Positions 1 to 12,454 of a DNA stretch of 64,000 bases are shown one piece after another. Every line of letters starts with the position of its first letter. Positions within the stretch are counted from its first letter, which is position 1. Both the position numbers and the translations under genes were made by a program. Location: contig OY804588.1 in assembly GCA_963680875.1 (NCBI GenBank), positions 72,626,829-72,690,828 of the forward strand, read 5' to 3'. The DNA is from Bathymodiolus brooksi. Taxonomy: Eukaryota > Mollusca > Bivalvia > Mytilida > Modiolidae. The notes under the pieces are model-generated. The model saw nothing but the letters and a program-made list of their open reading frames with translations. It had not been told where the DNA came from and did not search any database.

Positions 1-2540
1 GTAAATGAAATACTACCCTTTTAATTCTCCCTCTGTAGGGTACATCCCCATTCCATAGACCAGCAGTATAGAAAATACTACCTTTAATCTCCTCTGTAGA
101 GTACATCCCATCCATAAGACCAGCAGTTATAGAAATACTACCTTTAATCTCCTCTGTAGAGTACATCCCATCCATAAGACCAGCAGTATAGAAATACTAC
201 CTTTAATCTCCTCTGTTGGGTACATCCATCCATAAGACCAGCAGTATAGAAATACTACCTTTAATCTCCTCTGTAGAGTACATCCCATCCATAAGACCAG
301 CAGTATAGAAATACTACCTTTAATCTCCTCTGTAGGGTACATCCCATCCATAAGACCAGCAGTATAGAAATACTACCTTTAATCTCCTCTGTAGAGTACA
401 TCCATCCATAAGACCAGCAGTATAGAAATACTACCTTTAATCTCCTCTGTAGAGTACATCCCATCCATAAGACCAGCAGTATAGAAATACTACCTTTAAT
501 CTCCTCTGTAGAGTACATCCCATCCATAAGACCAGCAGTATAGAAATACTACCTTTAATCTCCTCTGTAGAGTACATCCCATCCATAAGACCAGCAGTAT
601 AGAAATACTACCTTTAATCTCCTCTGTAGAGTACATCCCATCCATAAGACCAGCAGTATAGAAATACTACCTTTAATCTCCTCTGTAGAGTACATCCCAT
701 CCATAAGACCAGCAGTATAGAAATACTACCTTTAATCTCCTCTGTAGAGTACATCCCATCCATAAGACCAGCAGTATAGAAATACTACCTTTAATCTCCT
801 CTGTAGAGTACATCCCATCCATAAGACCAGCAGTATAGAATACTACCTTTAATCTCCTCTGTAGAGTACATCCCATCCATAAGACCAGCAGTATAGAAAT
901 ACTACCTTTAATCTCCTCTGTAGAGTACATCCCATCCATAAGACCAGCAGTATAGAAATACTACCTTTAATCTCCTCTGTAGAGTACATCCCATCCATAA
1001 GACCAGCAGTATAGAAATACTACCTTTAATCTCCTCTGTAGAGTACATCCCATCCATAAGACCAGCAGTATAGAAATACTACCTTTAATCTCCTCTGTAG
1101 AGTACATCCCATCCATAAGACCAGCAGTATAGAAATACTACCTTTAATCTCCTCTGTAGAGTACATCCCATCCATAAGACCAGCAGTATAGAAATACTAC
1201 CTTTAATCTCCTCTGTAGAGTACATCCCATCCATAAGACCAGCAGTATAGAAATACTACCTTTAATCTCCTCTGTAGAGTACATCCCATCCATAAGACCA
1301 GCAGTATAGAAATACTACCTTTAATCTCCTCTGTAGAGTACATCCCATCCATAAGACCAGCAGTATAGAAATACTACCTTTAATCTCCTCTGTAGAGTAC
1401 ATCCCATCCATAAGACCAGCAGTATAGAAATACTACCTTTAATCTCCTCTGTAGAGTACATCCCATCCATAAGACCAGCAGTATAGAAATACTACCTTTA
1501 ATCTCCTCTGTAGAGTACATCCCATCCATAAGACCAGCAGTATAGAAATACTACCTTTAATCTCCTCTGTAGGGTACATCCCATCCATAAGACCAGCAGT
1601 ATAGAAATACTACCTTTAATCTCCTCTGTAGAGTACATCCCATCCATAAGACCAGCAGTATAGAAATACTACCTTTAATCTCCTCTGTAGGGTACATCCC
1701 ATCCATAAGACCAGCAGTATAGAAATACTACCTTTAATCTCCTCTGTAGAGTACATCCCATCCATAAGACCAGCAGTATAGAAATACTACCTTTAATCTC
1801 CTCTGTAGAGTACATCCCATCCATAAGACCAGCAGTATAGAAATACTACCTTTAATCTCCTCTGTAGGGTACATCCCATCCATAAGACCAGCAGTATAGA
1901 AATACTACCTTTAATCTCCTCTGTAGAGTACATCCCATCCATAAGACCAGCAGTATAGAAATACTACCTTTAATCTCCTCTGTAGAGTACATCCCATCCA
2001 TAAGACCAGCAGTATAGAAATACTACCTTTAATCTCCTCTGTAGGGTACATCCCATCCATAAGACCAGCAGTATAGAAATACTACCTTTAATCTCCTCTG
2101 TAGAGTACATCCCATCCATAAGACCAGCAGTATAGAAATACTACCTTTAATCTCCTCTGTAGGGTACATCCCATCCATAAGACCAGCAGTATAGAAATAC
2201 TACCTTTAATCTCCTCTGTAGAGTACATCCCATCCATAAGACCAGCAGTATAGAAATACTACCTTTAATCTCCTCTGTAGGGTACATCCCATCCATAAGA
2301 CCAGCAGTATAGAAATACTACCTTTAATCTCCTCTGTAGAGTACATCCCATCCATAAGACCAGCAGTATAGAAATACTACCTTTAATCTCCTCTGTAGAG
2401 TACATCCCATCCATAAGACTAGCAGTATAGAAATACTACCTTTAATCTCCTCTGTAAGGTACATCCCATCCATAAGACCAGCAGTATAGAAATACTACCT
2501 TTAATCTCCTCTGTAGAGTACATCCCATCCATAAGACCAG
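1..2540. repeat. 59-bp tandem array, block 1 (~43 copies)
   Basis: Near-perfect 59-bp units, read on the + strand as GAAATACTACCTTTAATCTC followed by CTCTGTAGAGTACATCCC and ATCCATAAGACCAGCAGTATA. Variation is mainly GAG/GGG/AAG in the GTAGAGTACA part. The first unit at the window edge is degenerate, so the array may start near base 1 or continue outside. It lies upstream of, and probably within an intron of, the BAG6 gene. Open frames on the minus strand come from the lack of stops in the unit. Confidence 0.97.
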
Positions 2541-4528
2541 GCCCCTGTTTCACAAAAGGTTGTAAATCGTAAACTTGGTCATACAACTGTCTTTGCGATT
2601 TACGACCGTTTCACAAAACTTACAGACTTCCGATATACGACATTTTTGGTCGCAAATTACTGATTGGGTCGGAGCAGTCGTAAATCGTAAATCGTTAAAA
2701 ACTAATGTTGAATGTACATCATTACAATGAGGAATCATGCTATTACGTCACTTCTGCAGGTTAACAACTTGTAAATATCATACCCAAAATAAAAAATGTA
2801 TTTACGGTGTGTATAATTTTCAAATTGATTGACGTATTGCAATTTCCGCATAAGTCATATTTACAAAACGGATATTTCTTTTGTGCTTATGTCGTTGCTA
2901 AAAAGAAACTATTGGTTATAAGAATGTTTTTAAATAAACAACAAAATTTTACTTAAAAATCTACCTCTTTTTGTCTTTATTTACAAGGAAATCTATCCAG
3001 ATAAAAAAAAAAACGGAACCACCACGATATAACTGAAATATTGTTGAAACTGACGTTTTAAACACCATCAAACAAACAAACAAGCATAAAAACGGCGGAA
3101 ATGTGCACTTCATAAAACGTAATTATGAAATATTATACAAGGAAAAATCTCAGTGACATGATACTTTTTGGCACGCATGTAACTACATACATGTAGATTT
3201 CGACTGACCAAGAAAAAAAACCACATTGAATTCGTGCTACAATGTTCAATTTTCAATTTCTTGACGGTATTTGACATCAAAATTACAAAAAGTCCAAGAA
3301 TTCCAAATTTAAAGTGGAAAGTCGATATATCATCAAATTTTAACGGGCTGTTCCATTAGTTTAAGTTGGAACTATTTATAGACGTTATATTCATGGAAAA
3401 TACTGAGATGTGAAATAAATGTCCACGAGAAAACGATCTACTGAAATGTATCGTGGTTACTCACGGGTGTATGGGGCAGACGAGTATTTTGAAAGTATGG
3501 GGAGGGGGTTACAACATATATTTTACCTCCAAATATAGGGGACAACAACATATTTTTTTTTCATTGTTATCTCAAAAGCTTGGGGGCAACCACCCCCAGT
3601 TCTTGCTGCATAGGAATAGTAACCGTCAAGTATATTCATCTCAACTAGAAGTTACATAAAGCGAATAACTACATGTATTCACTAAGTATTAAAATTGGCT
3701 CTGCGTTATGACCCAATAATGCAATATTTGAAACCTTTTGATATAGGAAAATATATAAAAAAAAAATGCTTATATGCTATAGCTATAGCTATTTTGTTCA
3801 AGTCAACGTTTTGTCATATATTAAAAACCTGTAATCAATCTTATTCAAAGAGTCATGAAATTAATTGGTGCTAAATACATGCATCTGTACAAATGTACAT
3901 GTATACTTAAACATTTGAAAAGTTTCATTTGAATCCGCTATAAAATGTCTTTCTTAGATAAATCATAACTAAATCTGACCTAAGTTATGATGTCATAAGG
4001 TTAAATATATGATGCCTGATGTGGGACAAAGGGCTAAAAAAAAAGTGGGCAGACTAGAATTTTGCAAAAATCACCGACAGTCATTGGGAAATATTTGTAT
4101 CATTGGTGGTGAGGGGTGGAGTGAACTTTCTCTTTATTATTGTTGACTTTTCTATCATCAGCCTTATCAAAGCGGATATTTTCTCCTTATTCCACTGCGG
4201 AGCTTTCCCTGAGAAAGCAGTCTCCACTTTGAAACTGTCGTCTTCTACTTTCTTAGAGTGTCGCATGATTTGTATCTACAAAGACCAATAAAATAACTAT
4301 ATTTAACATTTAATATTTTGTTTGAACGAATATATGAATTTATCTGATAGGTGCGCGGCCCGAGTAAATTGATCGATTTTCGTACCTCCGCACAAAGAAG
4401 ACATCATAACCACAAGTCGGAAATCGGAAATAGTAAAAACATTCCGACAAGTTTTGTGAAACGGTCGCAAACATAGTTGGTAAGTGGTCGGAAATCGTAC
4501 GATTTCCGACCTTTTGTGAAACAGGGGC
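2541..4528. mobile_element. DNA transposon with long imperfect TIRs, Harbinger-like, inserted in the 59-bp array
   Basis: The left end GCCCCTGTTTCACAAAAGGT is the exact reverse complement of the right end. Similarity continues imperfectly for about 100 bp and includes a second inverted copy of GACCGTTTCACAAAACTT. The array unit is interrupted with CAG present on both sides (2538-2540 and 4529-4531), a 3-bp target duplication. PIF/Harbinger elements make 3-bp duplications and some prefer CWG, so this is the likeliest superfamily. No transposase is visible. Only a 61-codon minus-strand frame (4081-4266) has a Myb/SANT-like look (W-x3-KISALIRL-x10-KF). The element is 1988 bp and looks non-autonomous or decayed. 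Confidence 0.85.
3016..3084 (+). mobile_element. SINE 3'-end fragment nested in the 2541-4528 transposon
   Basis: Contains ACCACGATATAACTGAAATA then TTGTTGAAACTGACG and AAACACCATC with an (AAAC)n tail, matching the 3' domain of the full SINE at 31888-32150. It is 5'-truncated. Confidence 0.75.
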
Positions 4529-5944
4529 CAGCAGTATAGAAATACTACCTTTAATCTCCTCTGTAGAGTACATCCCATCCATAAGACCAGCAGTATAGAA
4601 ATACTACCTTTAATCTCCTCTGTAGAGTACATCCCATCCATAAGACCAGCAGTATAGAAATACTACCTTTTATCTCCTCTGTAGAGTACATTCCATCCAT
4701 AAGACCAGCAGAATAGAAATACTACCTTTAATCTCCTCTGTAGAGTACATCCCATCCATAAGACCAGCAGTATAGAAATACTACCTTTAATCTCCTCTGT
4801 AGAGTACATCCCATCCATAAGACCAGCAGTATAGAAATACTACCTTTAATCTCCTCTGTAGAGTACATCCCATCCATAAGACCAGCAGTATAGAAATACT
4901 ACCTTTAATCTCCTCTGTAGAGTACATCCCATCCATAAGACCAGCAGTATAGAAATACTACCTTTAATCTCCTCTGTAGAGTACATCCCATCCATAAGAC
5001 CAGCAGTATAGAAATACTACCTTTAATCTCCTCTGTAAGGTACATCCCATCCATAAGACCAGCAGTATAGAAATACTACCTTTAATCTCCTCTGTAGAGT
5101 ACATCCCATCCATAAGACTAGCAGTATAGAAATACTACCTTTAATCTCCTCTGTAAGGTACATCCCATCCATAAGACCAGCAGTATAGAAATACTACCTT
5201 TAATCTCCTCTGTAGAGTACATCCCATCCATAAGACCAGCAGTATAGAAATACTACCTTTAATCTCCTCTGTAGAGTACATCCCATCCATAAGACCAGCA
5301 GTATAGAAATACTACCTTTAATCTCCTCTGTAGAGTACATCCCATCCATAAGACCAGCAGTATAGAAATACTACCTTTAATCTCCTCTGTAGAGTACATC
5401 CCATCCATAAGACCAGCAGTATAGAAATACTACCTTTAATCTCCTCTGTAAGGTACATCCCATCCATAAGACCAGCAGTATAGAAATACTACCTTTAATC
5501 TCCTCTGTAGAGTACATCCCATCCATAAGACCAGCAGTATAGAAATACTACCTTTAATCTCCTCTGTAAGGTACATCCCATCCATAAGACCAGCAGTATA
5601 GAAATACTACCTTTAATCTCCTCTGTAGGGTACATCCCATCCATAAGACCAGCAGTATAGAAATACTACCTTTAATCTCCTCTGTAAGGTACATCCCATC
5701 CATAAGACCAGCAGTATAGAAATACTACCTTTAATCTCCTCTGTAGAGTACATCCCATCCATAAGACAAGCAGTATAGAAATACTACCTTTAATCTCCTC
5801 TGTAGGGTACATCCCATCCATAAGACCAGCAGTATAGAAATACTACCTTTAATCTCCTCTGTAAGGTACATCCCATCCATAAGACCAGCAGTATACAAAT
5901 ACTACCTTTAATCTCCTCTGTAGAGTACATCCCATCCATAAGAC
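4529..5944. repeat. 59-bp tandem array, block 2 (~24 copies)
   Basis: Direct continuation of block 1 after the transposon, same 59-bp unit, with a higher share of the GTAAGGTACA variant. It ends in mid-unit at AAGAC, where an unrelated 202-bp segment begins. Confidence 0.97.
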
Positions 5945-6146
5945 ATATTTTATTAAAGGTAAACATATTTTATTAATCAATACATATGAATATAGTACAA
6001 CAATTTAAATACAACAATAGTAATGACTATGAATTAATTAAGAGGATCCGAAAACAAGTTATTAAACTTATATAAATCCGTATCCCAAGTTTAATTAAAT
6101 CTACTTTTAATAATCTCAGAAGTTAGATTACGTTGTAAGGATCAGT
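5945..6146. other. 202-bp AT-rich insertion splitting the 59-bp array
   Basis: Non-repeat sequence between AAGAC and GAAATACTACC of the 59-bp unit. It carries two direct copies of ACATATTTTATTAA near its left end. I see no clear terminal inverted repeat, coding frame or target duplication, so its nature is open. Confidence 0.7.
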
Positions 6147-6902
6147 GAAATACTACCTTTAATCTCCTCTGTAAGGAACATCCCATCCATAAGACCAGCA
6201 GTATAGAAATACTACCTTTAATCTCCTCTGTAGAGTACATCCCATCCATAAGACCAGCAGTATAGAAATACTACCTTTAATCTCCTCTGTAGAGTACATC
6301 CCATCCATAAGACCAGCAGTATAGAAATACTACCTTTAATCTCCTCTGTAGAGTACATCCCATCCATAAGACCAGCAGTATAGAAATACTACCTTTAATC
6401 TCCTCTGTAGAGTACATCCCATCCATAAGACCAGCAGTATAGAAATACTACCTTTAATCTCCTCTGTAGAGTACATCCCATCCATAAGACCAGCAGTATA
6501 GAAATACTACCTTTAATCTCTTCTGTGGGGTACATTCCATCCATAAGACCAGCAGTATAGAAATACTACCTTTAATCTCCTCTGTAGAGTACATCCCATC
6601 CATAAGACCAGCAGTATAGAAATACTACCTTTAATCTCCTCTGTAGAGTACATCCCATCCATAAGACTAGCAGTATAGAAATACTACCTTTAATCTCCTC
6701 TGTAAGGTACATCCCATCCATAAGACCAGCAGTATAGAAATACTACCTTTAATCTCCTCTGTAGAGTACATCCCATCCATAAGACCAGCAGTATAGAAAT
6801 ACTACCTTTAATCTCCTCTGTAGAGTACATCCCATCCATAAGACCAGCAGTATAGAAATACTACCTTTAATCTCCTCTGTAGAGTACATCCCATCCATAA
6901 GA
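6147..6902. repeat. 59-bp tandem array, block 3 (~13 copies)
   Basis: Same 59-bp unit resuming after the 202-bp insertion and ending at CATCCATAAGA, after which unique sequence begins. Confidence 0.97.
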
Positions 6903-7773
6903 TTTGTCTGCTTGGTGGACTATGAATCAAATGCATAACTTACTCTCAAGATGCCTAAGCAGGTAACTGTTTGCCATCAGAGGTTGTTTGTACTGGTGTA
7001 ATGGTTTAGCATGCTCATCCTTAGTGCAGTAGATAGTGGGTTATATCCCCAGTTACATAAAACCAAAGACTGTATGATTGGTATTTACTAAGCATGTAGC
7101 TTTAAGGAGTAAGATCAAAGAATGGTTAGCTCAGAATCAGGATAATGTGTCAGAGTTAGAGCAATATGTCTACCTGCTGACGTTTGTTTCTCTGTTGGTC
7201 TTGTACAAAGAGACATCATCGTCATCATTTCAGTGAATGTAACATGTTCTCGCCATGATGTAGCTGAATATTTGGTTTAAGCAACAATCACTGACTCACT
7301 CAGTAGTTGCTAGTAGACTGTTATCAGGAAATATAAAGATGATAGATTGGAAGGAATTTTGAACTCTGATGTCTTTAATGGATTTATTGAAATATAATTT
7401 GAATGTACATGTACATTGTAAATTAACAGTCTGAAAGTTAGTTTTAAAAATTATTTAAGAATCTTATAACTTTGTTTATTCTTATTTATTGTTGGTTTCC
7501 TTAATCCAGGTTAAAAAAAAACCACCAGTAGTTGTATTGTAAATAAAATATGAAATTAGAATAATGGTAGCTTTACTCTTCCTAAAGAAACCTCAAACAA
7601 ACACAATGTACCACAAATGTCTAGAAAAAAATGTCATTTGATTTTTTTTACAGAGAAAATATAGATTATCCTTCAGTATTTATTTTTTGCTGTCAAATGA
7701 AAGATTTTAGAAGTAATGTTATTCATTGAAAACTCTACTGTGAGTAAAAGATGAAGAACAGCTACATATATCA
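6903..7773. other. Unique intronic-type sequence; possible degraded SINE at about 6985-7300
   Basis: No exon is visible. From about 6985 there is a tRNA-like head (GGTGTAATGGTTTAGCATGC) with a weak B-box-like GTGGGTTATATCCCC. About 200 bp later comes GCCATGATGTAGCTGAATAT, which resembles the SINE 3' domain seen elsewhere in the window. It is too degraded for a firm call. Confidence 0.4.
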
Positions 7774-7977
7774 TAATAGTCCATCAGCCAAGTCTGAAAA
7801 AGCCTTTAATAGTCCATCAGCCAAGTCTGAAAAAGCCTCTAATAGTCCATCAGCCAAGTCTGAAAAAACCTCTTAATAGTCCATCAGCCAAGTCTGAATA
7901 AACCTCTAATAGTCCCATCAGCCAAGTCTGAAAAAACCTCTAATAGTCCCATCAGCCAAGTCTGAAAAAACCTCTAA
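7774..7977. repeat. ~34-bp tandem repeat, 6 copies
   Basis: Six copies of AATAGTCCATCAGCCAAG followed by TCTGAAAAAACCTCT, with small indels. The first half of the unit is the tip of the inverted repeat found again at 11168-11180, so this array appears to be an amplified transposon end. Confidence 0.9.
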
Positions 7978-9060
7978 TAACAAAGTTTGTGTGATACCCC
8001 TGTAGACTGCATTTTTATTGCATGAAATTAAAGTTTGATATTTAAATTGTCGATTTCCAAGTGTTGTACTAAAATTAAAAACGTGGAAAAAAGTACAAAT
8101 TCAACTTTTTTATACCTACCCATGTGCTTACGTAGTTGGGTTCAATAGTTTGTATAACGTTTCATACACATGGCCATTCTGATTGGATTATATATATTTG
8201 GTACAAGTATAAAAATAGCATAATTCGCCACATCCTTTGAAAATAATGCATTTTCAAAAGATATATACATTCTTGGAAATGTAGTATGTTTGTGCTTAAA
8301 AATAGCATGTTTTTAACTATTACACACATTATTGCACAGGATTAACCGTAAAAAATGTCAAATAATCACGAAAACATCATGCTCGATTTAATCGTTACAT
8401 TTAAAGATTTTTACAACTATTCATCATTCCAAAACGTGCTTTTTACAGAATTTAACCATTTAGCTAAATATTTCCGGATTTTCGAGTAATAACTGATATG
8501 GTTTCATATTATAAATTGATTATGATTTTCTTTCGTTTTCTGGGCTTTTTGTGTCAATTGGTAGGTTTTGTGCTACAAATATTTTCCATTTTGTCAATCT
8601 AGATTAAAATTTAGATCATTATCGACATGTAATCAATTAATGGACTAATTGTTTTGGGTCTGTTTGACTTTGCTTTAGTTGGGGTGCGTTTGATTTGTAT
8701 TTTCTCATTTCATTTTTCTTATTGATCCTGTTATTTGTGAATGTGTTTTTGATGGTATAGTTTCATAATTACTTTTTGAGGGTATGCTCAAAATGAACGA
8801 CAGTGAACTTAAAGGTCAGACAAAATCAAAATAAAAGGCAAGTGACAAACAGATAAACTGGAGTGTCTTTGTCACAGTACTGGTCAAGCTGGTGATCTAT
8901 CAATTTTTTGGAGTAGACTTGGGAGTCGTTTAGAAAAGCAGCCAATGAAACGACCTTGTTCACAATCTTCTAAAACACTACTGGAGTGCCGGTCCAAAGG
9001 GTGTATACCACAGGCGATGTTGTCAAACTTATACCAGCAAACGTAATCTGAAGTATCCAC

Positions 9061-10560
9061 TGAAACGCAAAATGGACGACAATGTCAAAGTACAGTCACA
9101 ATGTAAACCAGACAAACTACCTAGAACATATGACCGTTCAAAATGTATTATTTGCTTAGAAGACAAGTAACTTGCTGATAGAAAATCTGGGAACAGTTAC
9201 GCCAATGTTTGACCGAAGACGGCGTTTCCTCGTTGAAGAGGGCTGTGAAAAATGACTGTTTTCTCGTGAAAAGATTTCAATTTGGTTATGTATTTGATAT
9301 CATAAAACATGCTGCAAAAAAAATGACAAGGCTTCTTTACAAAGGTAATGAGAACATGGAACATATATCAGGTAATGAGGAATCAGCAATATTTGACAGA
9401 TCTTTTGATACTTTGGCATCCGAAATTGAAACAAATGTTTTAAAAGCATTGAAAGTGGTAACTATGTCAGTGCTTTAGTCTCACTTTCATCAGCTTCTTT
9501 GCGAAGAAGGCATTGGGGCCTCAAATTACAAGTCCTTGTATTTGCCAAAAACTTTCATTTTGGCAGTCAATGGTAACAGTTCATATATATACACAAATGT
9601 AGTTTTTTTATGATGTTCCCAAAGGGCAGATCATTGAAGCAACTTTAAAATCAATGAAGCAGAAGAAATCTAACAATTTGGAAGTCAGATCTCCCAATTG
9701 AAGATGTAAAAATCGATGAGCTAGCCCGACATGTGCATTATACAGCAAAAGCTATCCGGAGATTGACTTTGTCAGAAGTCAAATCGTCAGTTCCATGGCC
9801 CCCACGACTGGTAGGTTTATAAATGAGCAATCTATGACGATACTGAATTTGTTGTGTAACTTGATTGCCTGGGTTCTGACTGAGGACCAATCAGATCGAC
9901 CCATTTCAAACTTATCGGTTGAAATGTCAGAGGCAACCAATAGGCATGTTATTTCATTTGCACAGGACATCATATACGATGTCACTCGTTGTAAGGTGAA
10001 AACCCCGAAACGTGTAGGTCTGACTGTACTGTGAAAAATCCTTACTGGTTCAGCCGAACTAGTAAAGGTTCACCAAACATTTTCTAGAGTAGGTGATAAT
10101 TTTGACATTCCAAACGGCATCCTCCTTGATGTAGAAAATCTCATATGTGCTTTTTCGTCAATTGGTGATATTAATGAGGTACGATTCCTCTGCTTTGTAA
10201 ATAATAAAAACACCCAGTGTCATCAGCTACCACCTCCACAAGATGCTTTACAGAAACACTTACAAAGACTAAATTTCCAGGCAGCAGTTTGGAAACGCAC
10301 CTGTCAATCTATATTCGGATTACCATAAGCAGAAAAACATGGATGGGTGATAGAGAAACATGTCTGTAAACTGGATGGACCAGCAGCCTGCATATGAGGC
10401 ATTGATGCTGCTCATTAGTTGTGGATGTAAAACAAACGGTGCCACAAAACGTTGTTCTTGTATGTCACAAGGTTTATCATGCACATATGGCTGCAGATGC
10501 TCTGATATTTGCCAAATCACGAATCAAAGAGTCTCTATCAGAAAGAGTTAATGGAAGTGA
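9061..10560 (+). pseudogene. Broken transposon-associated protein gene with a C-terminal Cys-rich motif
   Basis: Several + strand frames read as parts of one protein but are separated by stops and frameshifts. In order they show KCIICLED near 9150, the 89-codon frame at 9209-9478, an 80-codon frame at 9795-10034 containing FAQDIIYDVTRCKVKTPKRV, then HLQRLNFQAAVWKRTCQ near 10255-10305, HGWV near 10340, and WMDQQPAYEALMLLISCGCK with a following C-x-C, C-x4-C-x-C pattern at 10374-10510. This order resembles a large uncharacterised protein family I recall from cnidarian and molluscan genomes, ending in a short Cys-rich segment. The frame is broken at least near 10034 and 10328, so it is not expressed intact. 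It lies inside the inverted-repeat-bounded element at 7774-11180 and was probably its cargo or host frame. The function is unknown. Confidence 0.55.
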
Positions 10561-11202
10561 CGATGAGGAAATAAAAATAAAACGTGAAATCATAGTTTGA
10601 GGAAAAAAAGTACTGATTATTGGATTCCAGGTTCTTGAACACAAACTTAATATAAAAGACACCCCCCCCCCCCTTTGTTTATCAAATATATAGAATTACT
10701 CCCATTAAATTAATCTCAGAGAGATTGAAACCACAGTAATTATTGCAAATATGAAGAATCGAACAATAAAAAGGTAAGCACAGAACTTATAGATACTAAA
10801 TTATTTCAACAGGTGAACATTTTGAAATAATATAGTAAAATGACCTCCCCCCTCTTCTGATTCCACAACAACAAGTGATCTTTCCATGTTATCATCTTTC
10901 TAGCTTTAATGACATAAAATAAACATATATAAATAACTGCCGAAGAAAAATAATCGAAATGATATACTCTAACTGATGGTAATGCTTGACTTTGTTTTTT
11001 TCTGTTATTTTGCGGTACCCTAAAAGGGGCGCTTGTTGTACTATTTTCCGCATATTTTAGCTGAGTACAACACTTGAATAAATAATCTACATATATTTAT
11101 CCTTCGAATTGCACCAAAAGATGTGGTCTACAGGGGTATCCAGCACCAAAGTTTGTTTTCGGGTGTAGCTGATGGACTATAAACTCTTATAGCATACATT
11201 CA

Positions 11203-11331
11203 TTCAATTTGCGGCAGGTCTGTGGTTTTCTCTGCGTACTCCTGTTTCCTCCACCAATAAAACTGACTGCCATGATGTAGCGGAAATATTGTTGAAAGTG
11301 GCATTAAACACCATAACCCACCCACCCCCTT
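11203..11331 (+). mobile_element. SINE, 5'-truncated copy
   Basis: Matches the 3' half of the SINE at 31888-32150: GTTTCCTCCACCAATAAAAC, TGACTGCCATGATGTAGC and GAAATATTGTTGAAAGTGGC, then ATTAAACACCATAACCCACC. It begins just outside the right end of the decayed transposon and ends about 45 bp before a BAG6 exon. Confidence 0.85.
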
Positions 11332-11377
11332 ATTCAACAACCACAAATTTCTTTCATTATAAATCTTTTTTTTTCAG

Positions 11378-11508
11378 GTGGTGATGTGCAGTTTGGTCAA
11401 AATTTGTATGAAAGACTCAGACAAGCCTTGTCTGAAGCAATTGTCCTTACGCAACATTGTTTAGTAGGAGGGAGGACAGCATTTGAAAGATTGGTTCAGA
11501 ATAGATTG
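11378..11508 (+). CDS. BAG6: BAG6 (BAT3/Scythe) coding exon, first in window
   Basis: 131-bp exon between acceptor TTTTTTTTCAG and donor TTG|GTGAGT. It begins with the last two bases of a codon and ends at a codon boundary (phase 0), giving 43 full codons. The product is helical, with GQNLYERLRQALSEA and VGGRTAFERLVQNRL. The identification rests on its phase and order with the downstream exons, whose C-terminal sequence is clearly BAG6-like. BAG6 is a ubiquitin-like chaperone that holds hydrophobic clients for tail-anchored insertion or proteasomal disposal. The preceding intron must be more than 11 kb if it spans the window start, since no further upstream coding exon was found between 6902 and 11377. 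Confidence 0.75.
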
Positions 11509-12454
11509 GTGAGTTCCATATGAAGCAATGGGCCAAAGCAATAGGCTAGGAGTGGTATTTTTTTCATCGAAAAAAGCAAAAGTATTTGCCAACTGTTCTA
11601 CCTACTTTAATTGCAAGATTGGTTACAGAAAACTATTGTTGAGCGTGTAAACTTTTATTCTGGGAGACATGATGAGACAATGGTATTGCTTTTCAGATAG
11701 TATGAAGATTTGCTAATTTTGTATATCATGATCTGGTCAGTCTTGTCATCTATCAATTAAGGATACTTGTTGTGTTTCTCAGTAACCAAATTATAATTTG
11801 GTCTACACTCTGATCTGACAGTTAAATTGTTGTTATAGCTTGTTCCCAATCCCTTTTGCTTAAATTTTAAGCTACTAAGATTTATTTAATTCCAGACAAT
11901 AATTTAAACTTTAATTATAAAGAGACACAAAATTATGGCCAGACAAAATATTTCGAGTGCATCCAAGATCAGATTAAGTTTTTGTGGTTCAAAATCGAAA
12001 AGTGTCTGTCTGTCTGTACGCCATAAACTTTTCACATTTTTAATTTCTTCTTCAGAACCAATTATTGTCCAATCACCAAACTTGCTACAAATTCTGGGCA
12101 TTCTTGGCTGTGATCGTATGATAGTTGGATTTACAACTACCTCTACAATCAGTGCCTATCACCACTAAAGTTGTGAATTTGAACCCCTTTCATGATGAGG
12201 TGTATTCAATACAACAGTATGTAATAAAGTTTGTCAATGACTTGCGGCTGGTCGGTGGCTTTTTCTGGGAGCTCCGGTTTCCTCCACCAATAAAACTGAC
12301 CAACATATTGTTGAAAGTAGAGTTAAAGACCATCTACCAACCATCAAAAAAGTTAATATTGTGTCATATATTTCAATGGATTTTAATGAAACACAGTCAG
12401 ATTTATACTGGACCATTTGTATAATGTATGATATTTAAGTATATATCATTACAG
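11509..12454 (+). other. BAG6 intron (946 bp)
   Basis: Phase-0 intron, GTGAGT to TTACAG. It contains a SINE at 12105-12346 and, at about 11985-12100, a copy of a dispersed sequence (GTCTGTCTGTACGCCATAAA, then CAAACTTGCTAC) also seen near 48.6-48.7 kb. Confidence 0.75.
12105..12346 (+). mobile_element. tRNA-derived SINE copy
   Basis: Nearly full-length relative of the 31888-32150 copy. It has the tRNA-like head (GATCGTATGATAGTTGGATT), a decayed B box (TTTGAACCCC), the middle CGGTTTCCTCCACCAATAAA and the 3' ATATTGTTGAAAGTAG. It lies in the BAG6 intron in the same orientation as the gene. Confidence 0.85.

Larger units (their letters stand above)
7774..11180. mobile_element. Decayed DNA transposon with imperfect terminal inverted repeats
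   Basis: The left end (7774-8100) and the right end (11020-11180) are imperfect inverted repeats. Shared blocks, in order from each tip, are ATAGTCCATCAGC, AAAGTTTG, GATACCCCTGTAGAC, AAGTGTTGTACT and a GTGGAAAA/GCGGAAAA-AGTAC block. The interior holds the broken reading frames at about 9060-10560. The left tip is expanded into a minisatellite. No target duplication could be fixed. The superfamily is unknown. Confidence 0.6.

Noticed and set aside
1..6902. Possible CRISPR array
   Set aside because: Whole units are identical with no separate variable spacers. It is a plain tandem repeat in a eukaryotic genome.
11935..12416. Open frames in the intron before BAG6 exon 12455-12670
   Set aside because: They overlap a SINE and a dispersed repeat, and the exon phases on each side join without them.
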